64,000 bases of DNA from Chryseobacterium piperi (GCF_002285635.2 NZ_CP023049.2:3658001-3722000), one strand, 5' to 3'; counted from the stretch's first letter, positions 15,490-25,438 are shown. Numbers and translations are program-made. Notes: generated from the sequence alone by a model not told the origin.

Positions 15490-16068
15490 TTAATTGTCCG
15501 AAATAGTGTAAGTAACAGTAGCAACAGTAGTTGTTGTTGCCTGTAAATCTGCATAAGCAGCTACTCCACCAGGTCCACTCCCTGCGGCTAAAGCGTAGGT
15601 AAGATTGTGACCATTATTGGCACCGTTTCCTGTATAGGCACTCCCAATCCCTGAGATGATTGTTTGATCAGCAGCGCTCAATGTTAACTGGGCAGCTGGT
15701 GTTCCTAATGTTCCTCCACCTGAGCCTGTAGCAGCGGCAGCAGTAACATGAATGTCTACTCCCGGAATCAATGCATTTAATTTTACAGATACATTACGGG
15801 TTGGATCTGCTACTGATTTGATGGATGAATAATTTAACCAGAGCGTTGTGTTGGCAGGACTTGCAATAATAGGTTGTCCGGCTTCCGTAGGAGCAGTAAA
15901 TCCTAACGTAATGTTTTTAGTAGCAGCAGGTTCAATGTCCACAAGAGCAACTTCAGGAACAGTGATTGCAATGGTATGATTATCTGTGTTGGTATCTTGA
16001 GCGCTTACATGGGCAGAGATTGCCAAAGCCACTAAAGAAAGAGATAATGGAAATTTAAATTTTTTCAT
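15490..16068 (-). CDS. Small secreted protein, putative major subunit of the fibre-like operon
   Basis: A 192-aa protein with a signal peptide ending AHVSAQ. The mature sequence starts with strands HTIAITVPEVALVDIEP and ends with a strand VATVTYTISDN. It is rich in Ala, Thr and Gly, has no Cys, and is paralogous to the 173-aa protein at 11326-11847. It is the first gene of the operon and is followed by a stem-loop, the arrangement usual for an abundant structural subunit. The regular alternation in the terminal strands fits subunits that exchange strands. I do not recognise a named family. A secreted, surface or periplasmic beta-protein is well supported; a fibre subunit is inference. Confidence 0.65.
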   Translation of the reverse strand: MKKFKFPLSLSLVALAISAHVSAQDTNTDNHTIAITVPEVALVDIEPAATKNITLGFTAPTEAGQPIIASPANTTLWLNYSSIKSVADPTRNVSVKLNALIPGVDIHVTAAAATGSGGGTLGTPAAQLTLSAADQTIISGIGSAYTGNGANNGHNLTYALAAGSGPGGVAAYADLQATTTTVATVTYTISDN

Positions 16069-16265
16069 GGTAGGTATATTTAATTTTGAAGTGAAGTTAA
16101 TAAAATTTTCAATTAGTATTCATGTTTTTTTTCTTTTATGATTCTATTTGCTTATTATCAGTTGCTTAGAAGGAATATTTGTCATTTATTTATCACCAAT
16201 GTTTGAAATAATATTTTCGTTAATCGAGCATTAAAACAATGGTGTTTTGTATTATTTACTTCAAA

Positions 16266-16273
16266 CAAATGTA
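16266..16273 (-). promoter_or_regulatory. Possible -7 box for the fibre-like operon
   Basis: The complement strand reads TACATTTG, a perfect TANNTTTG. No TTTG is visible 17-19 bp upstream, and the leader would be about 190 nt. The gap 16069-16287 holds no gene, so the promoter must lie somewhere here. Confidence 0.3.
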
Positions 16274-16287
16274 TTTTTTTAATTAAA

Positions 16288-16320
16288 ATAAAAAAAGACC
16301 TTACGATGATGCAAGGCCTT
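16288..16320 (-). terminator. Terminator of the phospholipase C gene
   Basis: On the leftward transcript AAGGCCUU (16320-16313) pairs with AAGGUCUU (16302-16295) through one G-U pair, and a U run follows. It starts 25 bases after the phospholipase stop. Confidence 0.75.
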
Positions 16321-16344
16321 AATTCATTTTATAAAGATTTGTGG

Positions 16345-18696
16345 TTACGCCCAATGCGGGTCTGAAATGGAAGTTTTTCCAGTTTCTATACGTCCTGAAA
16401 AGTGCCATATATGCCCTTGAACATCTATTTTCAGATCATACCATCCTTTATTTTTATTTAATTTAAAGATTATTTTTTCTTCAGTTTTGCTTAATGAAAT
16501 TTTTCTTTGATCTTTTTCATACAAGTCTTCTAAAGTAGCAGATATAGTACTTTTTGTGTGTTTTTTGAAAATCAATTGAACCTCATTATTCTTGGTGTCA
16601 TTTAAAAGCCGGATTTCTAATTCCGGTTTCTGAGCTCCTTTAAATTTTCTATAAAAGCCATTGGGACCAAAGACTTCATAATCATATATGCCCGGATTTA
16701 CAGGATGTGATAATTCCAGCTTATCATATAAGGCATAAGAAAAGTAATAGTTATCCTGATTCTGATCCAACTTAGTTCTGTCATAAACTAATAATGGAAT
16801 TGCGGTTTCTCTTAAATTGGTCATTTTGATATGCCCATCTTCCAGATTAACAAGGTAATTATAAGGTAAAGCATTAGATGGTTTAATTCCTTTTTCCTGA
16901 ATCTCTAATAAATTATTGCTAAGCTCCTTTTCAGTATACCACTTGAGGTTAGGGACAGGTTTGTTCTTCGCTGCATTAATGGTCTTTGCATAATCTTTCT
17001 GATTTATGTAATCCATTGGAGGAACTTTAATATTAGAAGCGTTAAATGCAGAAGTTAAATCTCCGCAAATTGCCCTTCTCCAATCACTGATATTATCTAT
17101 CGTGGTATCTTTATTAAACTTTTTCTTGATGAATTTTTCAAGGAATTGCAAAACGGAAGTATGATCTGAAACTTCAGAGTTTACAAAACCACCTTTTGTC
17201 CATGGTGATGCAATAATCATAGGCACACGGTATCCTAATCCAACGGCTCCTTCTATGCGTTCATAATCCTTTAATTTCGGAGAAGACATATATTCCTGGT
17301 TTTTGTTGACATATTCAACACCTTCTTTTCCATTTATATCAACTGGCTGGCTGGGGTTCAATGGAGGAGCAAAAGGAAGAACATGATCAAAATAACCGTC
17401 ATTTTCGTCATAATTAATAATGAAAATGGTTTTTTTCCAGGTTTCAGGATCGTTTGTAAGAATATTTAAAACTTCTGAAATATACCATGCCCCATACCAT
17501 GGTGAACCCGGATGGTCGGAAAAATGTTCAGGAGCAATTAACCAGGAAACGAGAGGAAGCTTTTTCTCTTCCACATCCTTACGGAATTGGAATAAAACAT
17601 CGCCTTTAGGCACTACCAGTCGCTCTCCGTGCTCATCCGTTCCTATCTCTAAATTCCAAAAATCAGGATCTCCGGTATTCGTGGTAAATGCTTTTTCATG
17701 GAGATTCTTTTCCTTTTGAGAAAGTTTGGAATAGTTATCCGGATGATACTTTACCAGATCATCCTGCAATTCTGCAATTACAGATTCCAATCTTTCTTTC
17801 TGATTAGGATTTTTTTCAATTTCTTTTTTAAGATAACTGATGACATTAGGGATGTTTTGATAATACCCTTTTGAAAATTTTACATGGTATGCGGAGAACC
17901 ATTCAATAGGATTGTCTGTGAAGTTACTTAACCAGGCTTCCTGTTCTCCCGACATTCCTTTAGGTAAGCTGATTTCATTCTGGTATATTTTCCATGAAAC
18001 ATTTTGCTCTTCTAATATTTCAGGAAAACTTTTCCATCTTGCCTGGCGGTTGTTATCATAATCAATATTTTCATTATATACATTGGCTTTTACTTTGCCA
18101 TTTTGCTGTTCCCTAAGAGTTCCTGACCAATGAAAAAGTCTGTTGGGTGTAGTACCTGTAAGAGAAGAACAAAAGTATTGATCGAATATGGTAAATGCAT
18201 CGGCTAGCTGATAATAGAATGGAAGATCTTCGCGATTATAATATCCTAAAGTAAGCGGAATATTTTTGTAATCTTTATTTCCTGAAGCTTTTGACTGTAA
18301 CCATCGGTCATATTTTCCTTTATTTAAAGCTTTTTGCTGATCAGACCAGGAGTGCGGTAATGAGCTCATCCAGGTAGATTTGGTATTTCTTAAGTCTAAA
18401 CGGGCAGGAGAAGCATATCTCCCATCATTTCCTTTCTGAAAAAAAACAGAATGCCCGTCAGGTTTAACAAATGCTTTTTTGTCAAGAAAGCCCCTTACTC
18501 CTTTAAGAGATCCAAAAGCATGATCAAATGACCGGTTTTCCTGCATCAGAATAACGACATGTTCGGCATCATAAAATGTGGATAAGGCAGCCGGTTCTAT
18601 GGTGAGCGCTTTTAAAATGGAAGGATGTAAAACACTTGAAGTTCCTAAGCCTGCCAGTAATAAACTGGATTTCTGTAAAAATTCTTTTCTGTTCAT
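16345..18696 (-). CDS. Phosphocholine-specific phospholipase C
   Basis: A 783-aa secreted phosphoesterase of the non-haemolytic phospholipase C/acid phosphatase family, which splits phosphatidylcholine and sphingomyelin into phosphocholine and diacylglycerol or ceramide. The N-terminus (NRKEFLQKSSLLLAGLG) resembles a Tat-type signal with Arg-Lys in place of Arg-Arg. The catalytic domain begins HVVILMQENRSFDHAFGSLKGVRGF (in two halves either side of the nucleophile region) and contains PNRLFHWSGT and NYDENDGYFDHV. Two C-terminal beta domains of the DUF756 type follow (about 610-780). It lies 84 bp downstream of a SusD-like gene on the same strand, so it may belong to a SusC/SusD/PLC unit. A strong terminator follows. 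Confidence 0.9.
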   Translation of the reverse strand: MNRKEFLQKSSLLLAGLGTSSVLHPSILKALTIEPAALSTFYDAEHVVILMQENRSFDHAFGSLKGVRGFLDKKAFVKPDGHSVFFQKGNDGRYASPARLDLRNTKSTWMSSLPHSWSDQQKALNKGKYDRWLQSKASGNKDYKNIPLTLGYYNREDLPFYYQLADAFTIFDQYFCSSLTGTTPNRLFHWSGTLREQQNGKVKANVYNENIDYDNNRQARWKSFPEILEEQNVSWKIYQNEISLPKGMSGEQEAWLSNFTDNPIEWFSAYHVKFSKGYYQNIPNVISYLKKEIEKNPNQKERLESVIAELQDDLVKYHPDNYSKLSQKEKNLHEKAFTTNTGDPDFWNLEIGTDEHGERLVVPKGDVLFQFRKDVEEKKLPLVSWLIAPEHFSDHPGSPWYGAWYISEVLNILTNDPETWKKTIFIINYDENDGYFDHVLPFAPPLNPSQPVDINGKEGVEYVNKNQEYMSSPKLKDYERIEGAVGLGYRVPMIIASPWTKGGFVNSEVSDHTSVLQFLEKFIKKKFNKDTTIDNISDWRRAICGDLTSAFNASNIKVPPMDYINQKDYAKTINAAKNKPVPNLKWYTEKELSNNLLEIQEKGIKPSNALPYNYLVNLEDGHIKMTNLRETAIPLLVYDRTKLDQNQDNYYFSYALYDKLELSHPVNPGIYDYEVFGPNGFYRKFKGAQKPELEIRLLNDTKNNEVQLIFKKHTKSTISATLEDLYEKDQRKISLSKTEEKIIFKLNKNKGWYDLKIDVQGHIWHFSGRIETGKTSISDPHWA

Positions 18697-18779
18697 ACTG
18701 AATTATAATAAAAGAAAGAAACCGCAAGATAATAGTATTTTCCTGCGATTTCTTTTTGAAAGATTAAAAATTTAAAATT

Positions 18780-20255
18780 TTATTGCAGCCACCATGGTTT
18801 AGAATTGATTTGATCATTTCCTCCATATTGGGTTGCTAATGAAGCTTTAAGATTAGCACTGTTGTAATTGTATTCAGATTGTGGATATCTAAATCTGAAT
18901 GGTGCTGAGGTTCCGGTCGGTAAAGGATAATTCGGATAACCTGTTCTTAAGTAATCGTAATAAGAAGTCCATTGTGCCTGGTGGAACATGGTCATATATT
19001 TCTGAGTCATAATTCTTTCCAGCTGGTCCGCTAAAGGGGCTGAATTATTATAAACAACTAATGGTGTTGTTAAATATTGATTCACATCAAATCCTGAAAA
19101 ATAAAGATTTGGATTTTTAACATAAGTCTGGTAGAAAGTGAAGCTGGCTTTAACAGCATTGTCATAATGTGTTTTTGCAGATCCTGAGATCCATCCTCTT
19201 GCAGCTGCTTCCGCCAGAATAAACTCTAATTCGGAATAACTTAAAACAGAAGAAGGTTCATTGGTAGGATCTTTATAGAAACGGTCATTGACTTTTGAAA
19301 TATTCTTAGCAGCGACTAATGCAGCATTATCAGAATAAGAAGAAACCGGATTTCCTCCGTTATATCCGGTAAAATCTGTTATAGGCTTTCCGGCTTCTTT
19401 TGCAGAAGTGGTTTGAGCTGCAAAAGTAAATAAACGTGGATCCTGTCTGTTTTTAAAGAAATTAATGAAATAATCTGCCATATACAGACTCGAACCATAG
19501 CTACTATTGTTAAACATACTATACCTGCTGTCAGCTGCATCTGCAAACTTAAGCTCTCCGTTATCTGTAATAGAAGTCATTAAAGGCTGACTTCCTACGA
19601 TTGAAGCAAATTCAGTGGCGATATTATAGTTTCCAACAGTGGTTTTCTTAGACAGAGAGATTAATATTTTTAAACGGAAAGAGTTGATGAGCTTTTTCCA
19701 TTTGGTTGCATCACCCTTATATACAATGTCACCTTCAATTTTATCATTAGAATTGATGAGGTCATTGGCCTCTTTCAATTCCGTTAATATTCCGGACATC
19801 ACTGCTTCCTGGCTGTCATATTGAGGCTGAGTAATTCCAGACTCTCCTTTTATTGCCTGTGAATAAGGAATACCACCAAACTTTAAGCTCAAATTGAAGA
19901 AATAATAAGCTCTGAAAAATTTACCGATAGCAGTATAGTTTTTATTATTGATCCTTTCCGCTTCCTGCATCATTTTTACAGTATTCAAAAGTCCTTTTGT
20001 ATAAACCTCGAAAGAAGCATCATTCCATTTCATATACTGGTAAACATTCTCCCCATCGATTCCGATCATCATTCTTGAGGCATACATATTCTCACCATTT
20101 ACCTGAAAAGCATCTTGTGAAACGAATGTTAAAAGAGATTTGGGATCAATGCTTGCCTGGTCATTAGGGTTTTCATTGATTTTATCAAGACTTGTTTCAC
20201 ATGAAGTAAGGGCAAAAGCTCCTGTAATGATTAATGATTTTATAATATTTTTCAT
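18780..20255 (-). CDS. SusD/RagB-like lipoprotein
   Basis: A 491-aa lipoprotein with lipobox ALTSC (Cys19) and the SusD-like_2 layout: LDKINENPND after the anchor, AIGKFFRAYYFFNLSLKFG, a conserved ELEFILAEAAARGW helix, QLERIMTQKYMTMFHQAQ, and a C-terminal KPWWLQ. It is 21 bp downstream of a SusC-like importer gene and 84 bp upstream of phospholipase C. As the surface lid of the complex it would bind the imported ligand. From the neighbour I infer a phospholipid-derived compound, but the substrate is not readable in the sequence. Confidence 0.9.
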   Translation of the reverse strand: MKNIIKSLIITGAFALTSCETSLDKINENPNDQASIDPKSLLTFVSQDAFQVNGENMYASRMMIGIDGENVYQYMKWNDASFEVYTKGLLNTVKMMQEAERINNKNYTAIGKFFRAYYFFNLSLKFGGIPYSQAIKGESGITQPQYDSQEAVMSGILTELKEANDLINSNDKIEGDIVYKGDATKWKKLINSFRLKILISLSKKTTVGNYNIATEFASIVGSQPLMTSITDNGELKFADAADSRYSMFNNSSYGSSLYMADYFINFFKNRQDPRLFTFAAQTTSAKEAGKPITDFTGYNGGNPVSSYSDNAALVAAKNISKVNDRFYKDPTNEPSSVLSYSELEFILAEAAARGWISGSAKTHYDNAVKASFTFYQTYVKNPNLYFSGFDVNQYLTTPLVVYNNSAPLADQLERIMTQKYMTMFHQAQWTSYYDYLRTGYPNYPLPTGTSAPFRFRYPQSEYNYNSANLKASLATQYGGNDQINSKPWWLQ

Positions 20256-20276
20256 TTTGACTGAAAGATTATTTAA

Positions 20277-23200
20277 TTAAAATTTAAGATTAAATCCGAC
20301 TCCGAACCATCTACTTGAAGGATCTTGAATATCATTTCCCGACCCAATTTTCGATGGATCTTTACTGTCATTTCCGGTTCCTATTTTGAAATCGGGATCT
20401 GAATAAAGATTTTTTGCTTTTTTCCACATGGCCAAATTATAGCCGGATACGTTTACTGTGAAATTTTTCACAAATCCCTTGGGATTAAGTAAATAGGAGA
20501 AGTCATATTCAAGGATTACAGATCTCAGTTTTACAAAGGTTCTGTTGAAAACATTAGCAAATACATCACTTTCATCCTCAGTTACCCTTGCACGGTAAGG
20601 ATAGTTTTGTGCCCAGTCCTGGAAGCTTATTGCTTTTGTATGGGGTGTATAAGTGCCAGTAGCAGCATTGTAATTTACCCCATCAGGAACAAAATAATAG
20701 GTTCCCGGATTAGCATACTCCCGATCTCTGTACTCTACAGAATTAGGATGTTTTCCGCCCCACCACATTTTTTCTACAACCTGAGACCTCATGACCCCAC
20801 CAATACTTCCGTCGATACCAATATTTAAAGTGAATTTTTTGTACTTGAATGTATTGGTGAATCCAAATATCCAATCAGGATTGAAATGGCCTAAGTTCGT
20901 TGGATTGTTAGCTCTTGTAGGCATTCCGGTTTCAGCACTCAGGATGACTTTTCCATCTGGGGATTTCTGCCATGTATAATCATAATAACTATCCATTCTT
21001 TCTCCTAATTGGATATTTTTGTAATTAGGCATGTTATCATAGATAGAAGTTAGCTTTTGTTCGTACGTACTCCAGTTAATCAATGATTTCCAGGTAAAAT
21101 CTTTTGTTTTTATCGGAACCAGTCCTAAGGAAATTTCAACACCTTGGGTAGTATATTCGTTTCCGTTTACATATTGAGTTTTGAAACCTGATGATTCAGC
21201 ACTTGGAAACTGAAGGATGTTGTTATAGTCCAACGTTCTGAAATAGGTAGCATCTAATGTAATTCTGTTTTTGAATAGCCCCGCGCTTAAACCTAATTCG
21301 TATGATTTCGTTTGTTCAGGTTTAAGAGAGTTTTCATAATTTAAGGCTGTTGGATAATAGTTAGTGGGATTTCCGTTAAATGCAATTCCATTATTATTTA
21401 AATAATAATTTCTAATCGAATAGGGTTGGAAGTCATACGCAACTTTTGCCCACGAAGCAGAAAGCTTTAACATATTAACAGCCTCCGGCATCTTAACAAG
21501 ATTTGATACGACGGCACTTAATGAAGCAGAAGGGTAGAAGTAAGATCTGTTAGCTTTTGGTAGGGTAGAAGACCAGTCGTTACGTCCCGAAACGTTGATG
21601 AAGAAAGCATTGTATAAACCAATATCCATGGTGCTGTAGGCACTATAGATGATTTTTTCTTTGAGATAGTCATAATATTTTATGGCTCCAATAGAATTGT
21701 CTAATGAATACTGCTCAGGAACTTTCAAACCATCTGTTGAAGCTTTATCAACATTGTTTTTATAATAAAATGTAGAAGCTCCGGCGTTGATGGCAATATC
21801 AAAATTATCAGAAAACTTTTTCTTATAGGTAGCTAAAACATCAGAATTGAGATTCCAGGTTTTTTCATCATTCAGAATATACCCGCCGGTTCTTGGCGCG
21901 CTATAATTGAAATAAGAATAAGGACTTAAGATTTCCTGTTTGTTATGATTTTGAACGATAGATATATTACCCTTTATTGAGAAGTCTTTGGTAGCTTTGT
22001 ATTCCAGACCTGTTTGAGCATTGATGATATTAGTCCTGTTTTGATTTTTGTAATAATTGGCTCCAAACCAAGGGTTATTGTACCAGGCGTAATTCCAGTT
22101 CGCTTGTAAGGTTCCTTCTCTACCGGGTACCCACATATTATTTTTTAAGGCTCTTCCATCTACATCGGCTCCCATCCAGATGAGAATAGTATACATGTGC
22201 CCGCTGGGATTATAATCGTAATTGGGAACGTTTGGGGTAAAAGTTTGGGTGAAGTTGAACTTGGTGTTAAAAGTTAATTGATCAGTCAAATGATTTTCTG
22301 AAGAAAAATTAACGCCATAACGTCGTAAATATGCTTCCGGAACTCTGTCATCATAATTCATAAAATTACCCGAAAGTCGGTAGGTATCTTTATTACTTTT
22401 ATAGCTTACCGCAAAACTGTTATTATTGATGACAGCCGGTTTTAAAAAAGTACTTAAATTATCATGATATTCCCAGTCAATAGGAACCCTTTCATATCTT
22501 GACTTATCGTTATACTGACTTCCGGCAACAGTTCCATACCATGGAATAACCTGCCCTGTAACTTTATCTCTGATCGGACTGTTCCATTGTGCGATTTTTA
22601 ATCCTGGAACAAACTTCGGTCCCCAGATCATATCTCCATCATTTACTCCACCATCTGCACCGTCCCAGAATTCGTATTTTCCATGAGATCCGTTTCCATA
22701 TTGAGTCTGAGTTTTAGGAAGATTTGTAAACCCGGCTGTGATCATTGTATTTTGTGAAAACTCTACCGTAAAACCTTTCTTCTTCGCATTTTTTGTAGTG
22801 ATCAAAACAGCACCAAACCTTCCTCTTGATCCATATAATGCAGAAGCTGTTGCTCCTTTTAAAACATTAATATTATCAATATTATTAGGATCTAAATTTT
22901 GAAAAACTTCTTTTTCAACGATGACTCCATCGATTACAAATACCAGGTTAGAATTTCCTCTTAATGTAAATTCCGGTGCCTGCTGCATTCCGGTGGGATT
23001 GGAGACATTTAATCCGGCAACTTGTCCGGAGAAGAGATTTCCTATACTTGGAGTGGTAATAGTTTCAAATTGTTTAGTTCCTACTTCCTGAGTAGCATAA
23101 CCAATTTTTTCTTTTTTCTTGGCAATTCCCAAAGCAGTAATCACCACTCCTTCGATTTGTTTTTCATTTACTTTTTTTAAAACAATAGAATATTGTCTTT

Positions 23201-23453
23201 TAGAAGACACTTCTATGCTGTAAGATGAATAATCCGGTGAGTAGAACTCTAGAATGTCTTTGGGGTTTGCAGTGATGGTAAAATTACCATTTTCATCAGT
23301 GGTAACAGATTGTCCTGTGTTTTTGTCAGTGATGTTGACACCTGAAACACTGGTGCCGTTTTCGGATTTTACATTTCCGGAAATGTGGATTTCTTGAGCA
23401 GTTAAATAAAGGGGGAGCAAAAAAATCGCAAAAGTAGCTAAAGTCTTCTTCAT
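20277..23453 (-). CDS. SusC/RagA family TonB-linked outer-membrane protein
   Basis: A 1058-aa importer. The signal peptide ends LYLTAQ. An N-terminal carboxypeptidase-regulatory-like domain follows (about 22-95, GNVKSENGTSVSGVNITDKN), then the TonB box (IEGVVITALG), the plug with NLVFVIDGVIVE and ASALYGSRGRFGAVLITT, and the barrel ending WFGVGFNLKF. This extra domain separates it from the two short SusC proteins in the window. A TAAATTTG box reads leftward at 23472-23465, only about 12 bases before the start, with no clear -33 box. It leads a SusC/SusD/phospholipase C gene set. Confidence 0.93.
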   Translation of the reverse strand: MKKTLATFAIFLLPLYLTAQEIHISGNVKSENGTSVSGVNITDKNTGQSVTTDENGNFTITANPKDILEFYSPDYSSYSIEVSSKRQYSIVLKKVNEKQIEGVVITALGIAKKKEKIGYATQEVGTKQFETITTPSIGNLFSGQVAGLNVSNPTGMQQAPEFTLRGNSNLVFVIDGVIVEKEVFQNLDPNNIDNINVLKGATASALYGSRGRFGAVLITTKNAKKKGFTVEFSQNTMITAGFTNLPKTQTQYGNGSHGKYEFWDGADGGVNDGDMIWGPKFVPGLKIAQWNSPIRDKVTGQVIPWYGTVAGSQYNDKSRYERVPIDWEYHDNLSTFLKPAVINNNSFAVSYKSNKDTYRLSGNFMNYDDRVPEAYLRRYGVNFSSENHLTDQLTFNTKFNFTQTFTPNVPNYDYNPSGHMYTILIWMGADVDGRALKNNMWVPGREGTLQANWNYAWYNNPWFGANYYKNQNRTNIINAQTGLEYKATKDFSIKGNISIVQNHNKQEILSPYSYFNYSAPRTGGYILNDEKTWNLNSDVLATYKKKFSDNFDIAINAGASTFYYKNNVDKASTDGLKVPEQYSLDNSIGAIKYYDYLKEKIIYSAYSTMDIGLYNAFFINVSGRNDWSSTLPKANRSYFYPSASLSAVVSNLVKMPEAVNMLKLSASWAKVAYDFQPYSIRNYYLNNNGIAFNGNPTNYYPTALNYENSLKPEQTKSYELGLSAGLFKNRITLDATYFRTLDYNNILQFPSAESSGFKTQYVNGNEYTTQGVEISLGLVPIKTKDFTWKSLINWSTYEQKLTSIYDNMPNYKNIQLGERMDSYYDYTWQKSPDGKVILSAETGMPTRANNPTNLGHFNPDWIFGFTNTFKYKKFTLNIGIDGSIGGVMRSQVVEKMWWGGKHPNSVEYRDREYANPGTYYFVPDGVNYNAATGTYTPHTKAISFQDWAQNYPYRARVTEDESDVFANVFNRTFVKLRSVILEYDFSYLLNPKGFVKNFTVNVSGYNLAMWKKAKNLYSDPDFKIGTGNDSKDPSKIGSGNDIQDPSSRWFGVGFNLKF

Positions 23454-23637
23454 TTTTTTGAGGACAAATTTAGCTGCGTATTGTTACCAGTATTTTAATG
23501 ATATATTAAGATAAAAATACGATTTAACGAATTGGTAACTAAAAAAGTTAATATAAGTGTAAAACGGAAAAGGTGAATTATATAGCTGTTTTTGTTTTAT
23601 TATGGGTACTATAAGCAAGGGCTATGGAGGATCTTCT

Positions 23638-25242
23638 TTAAAATCTACTCAGTATTCCCCAATGGATTTTAATGTCATTGAACTTAAATGGATTTCCGAA
23701 TTCATTCCCGTTAGATAGCTGGAAGCTCATGAGTCCTATAGGAATAAAAAAGTTGAATCCGAGACCGACACTATAGAGTTTGGGCTTTACATTTAAAGAC
23801 TTATTATTCAGTTGCCCATATTGTCCAAAGAGGTCAAAAAATGCCTGATTGCCTATAAGATAGCGGTATTCTAAACTTCCGTAATAATAGAAATCGGCGG
23901 CCAGGGAATTCTCATTGAATCCCCGCATGGAATTCCAACCCCCAAAACGATACAATTCGTTGGCAGAAAAATCAACCTTTGAATCCATCATTGCTCCTTC
24001 TCCCTTTATGTTGAGAAAGTGGTTTCCGGAGATGTGATAATTGTGCTCCCCAAAGAAGTAAAACTGATTCTGATTGGCTTTGATATTATCTTTAGTATAG
24101 GTAGTGGATAAGAAGTCATAGCCGGCCGTTATTTTTGTTTTGTAAAGAAAAAGATCAATATCCGTTGGTTCTGTCATTTCAAACCAGACCCCAATACCTT
24201 TTTTATTATAATCTTTACCTTGTACGTAAAGGGTATCAATGATGCTTGATGTTTCAAAAGTTCCTCTCAGACCAATTTTGTTTCTGTTATTCATATGATA
24301 GTATAAAGCAGGTAATAATTTTACGTTGGCAAATGTTGAATCCTGCCGGAAGATATTCACCTTCATATTTAAACCGACATTGGATTTAAAAAGATAGGGG
24401 ATATCAGTTTGGAGATCAAATGTCTGCCCTTTGTCGGGGTTTCGCTGCCAGTATAAATTAATAGCTTCAAAACCGTTAAACATATTCCTGAAATTAACAT
24501 TCAAGGTTCCGTTAAGAGTGAATTTTTCTGTTTTATCATTTCCAAAACCGATCACACCATCAAATGTATTGGTCTTTTTCTTTTCCATGAAAAGATAAAT
24601 CTGTGTCGAATCTTTGGTAAATAAGGTCTGAGGTGGACGTTCTAATGTAATAAAAGGGTGACTCTGAAAATTTTTATTGATCGCGATGAGGTTTTTGTCA
24701 TCGTAGGTCTTTCCTTTGAAATCTTTCTCAAGATTTTTGATAAATCGTTTCGGAACATTCTCATATCCTTTTACCACAAACCCATTTATCGTTCTTTTAT
24801 CGTTCTTGTTAATATCCAACTCTACAATAGGGTATCCGTTTTTCTGTCCTTTATATTTAGACTTGATCCTACTGAAAGAATATCCGTCATCAATGTACTT
24901 TTTATTGATATTCTTCTTGGTGGAATCCAGGTTTTTAGTGAAGAAATCTTTTTCTATTTTTAGTTTACCAGCGATAGAGTCGGAAAGATTAACATATGTC
25001 TCGTTAAAATTTTTACCCTTGTCGTAAATAATTTCTGTACTGTCGCCCTTTATTTTTACCTCTTTCAATTGGGTGAAGAAATAATTGCTTTGAGCCAGGG
25101 AATCAAGAAACTTTACAGCAGAGGCTGAGTCTTTAACTTTTTTAGTTTGTTTGGTTTGTATATCTGTAAGCCAATACATTTTCTTTTGCGCCTGAATAAA
25201 AACGCAAAACAGTACAAAAAATATTTTCAGAAATAACTTCAA
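23638..25242 (-). CDS. Omp85/BamA-TamA-like outer-membrane protein
   Basis: A 534-aa protein with a signal peptide ending VFIQAQ. An N-terminal region of about 230 residues has POTRA-like features (INGFVVKGYENVPKRFI). A 16-strand-type barrel follows with the Omp85 signature in FGGWNSMRGFNENSL (the RGF tripeptide) and a C-terminal Phe strand. It starts at TTG: an in-frame stop lies five codons upstream, no ATG lies between, and the signal peptide begins right there. Family members insert or export proteins across the outer membrane. It is shorter than BamA (usually five POTRAs), so it is a specialised paralogue. The partner is unknown. It is read separately from the SusC gene 184 bp downstream. 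Confidence 0.8.
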   Translation of the reverse strand: MKLFLKIFFVLFCVFIQAQKKMYWLTDIQTKQTKKVKDSASAVKFLDSLAQSNYFFTQLKEVKIKGDSTEIIYDKGKNFNETYVNLSDSIAGKLKIEKDFFTKNLDSTKKNINKKYIDDGYSFSRIKSKYKGQKNGYPIVELDINKNDKRTINGFVVKGYENVPKRFIKNLEKDFKGKTYDDKNLIAINKNFQSHPFITLERPPQTLFTKDSTQIYLFMEKKKTNTFDGVIGFGNDKTEKFTLNGTLNVNFRNMFNGFEAINLYWQRNPDKGQTFDLQTDIPYLFKSNVGLNMKVNIFRQDSTFANVKLLPALYYHMNNRNKIGLRGTFETSSIIDTLYVQGKDYNKKGIGVWFEMTEPTDIDLFLYKTKITAGYDFLSTTYTKDNIKANQNQFYFFGEHNYHISGNHFLNIKGEGAMMDSKVDFSANELYRFGGWNSMRGFNENSLAADFYYYGSLEYRYLIGNQAFFDLFGQYGQLNNKSLNVKPKLYSVGLGFNFFIPIGLMSFQLSNGNEFGNPFKFNDIKIHWGILSRF

Positions 25243-25349
25243 TATTACATTTATTTAAGCCATTAAGATATGTGATTAAATGCTTTAGAATACTCAGAAG
25301 ACCTCCTTCATCAAAATGAACAAACATTCATAAATTGAGAACCTAACAG

Positions 25350-25404
25350 TTTAACGATTTTACAATTTCACTCTTCATCCCTTCCGCGATTTTGCCTTTC
25401 CGCC
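25350..25404 (+). repeat. Dispersed noncoding repeat, copy A
   Basis: A 55-bp stretch (TTTAACGATTTTACAATTTC at its start, CCGCGATTTTGCCTTTCCGC near its end) that matches, in reverse, the copy at 34299-34353 and more loosely the one at 31191-31240. All three lie between genes. Confidence 0.55.
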
Positions 25405-25438
25405 TCAAACAAACTCATCACCCAATACTAACCGGAAA

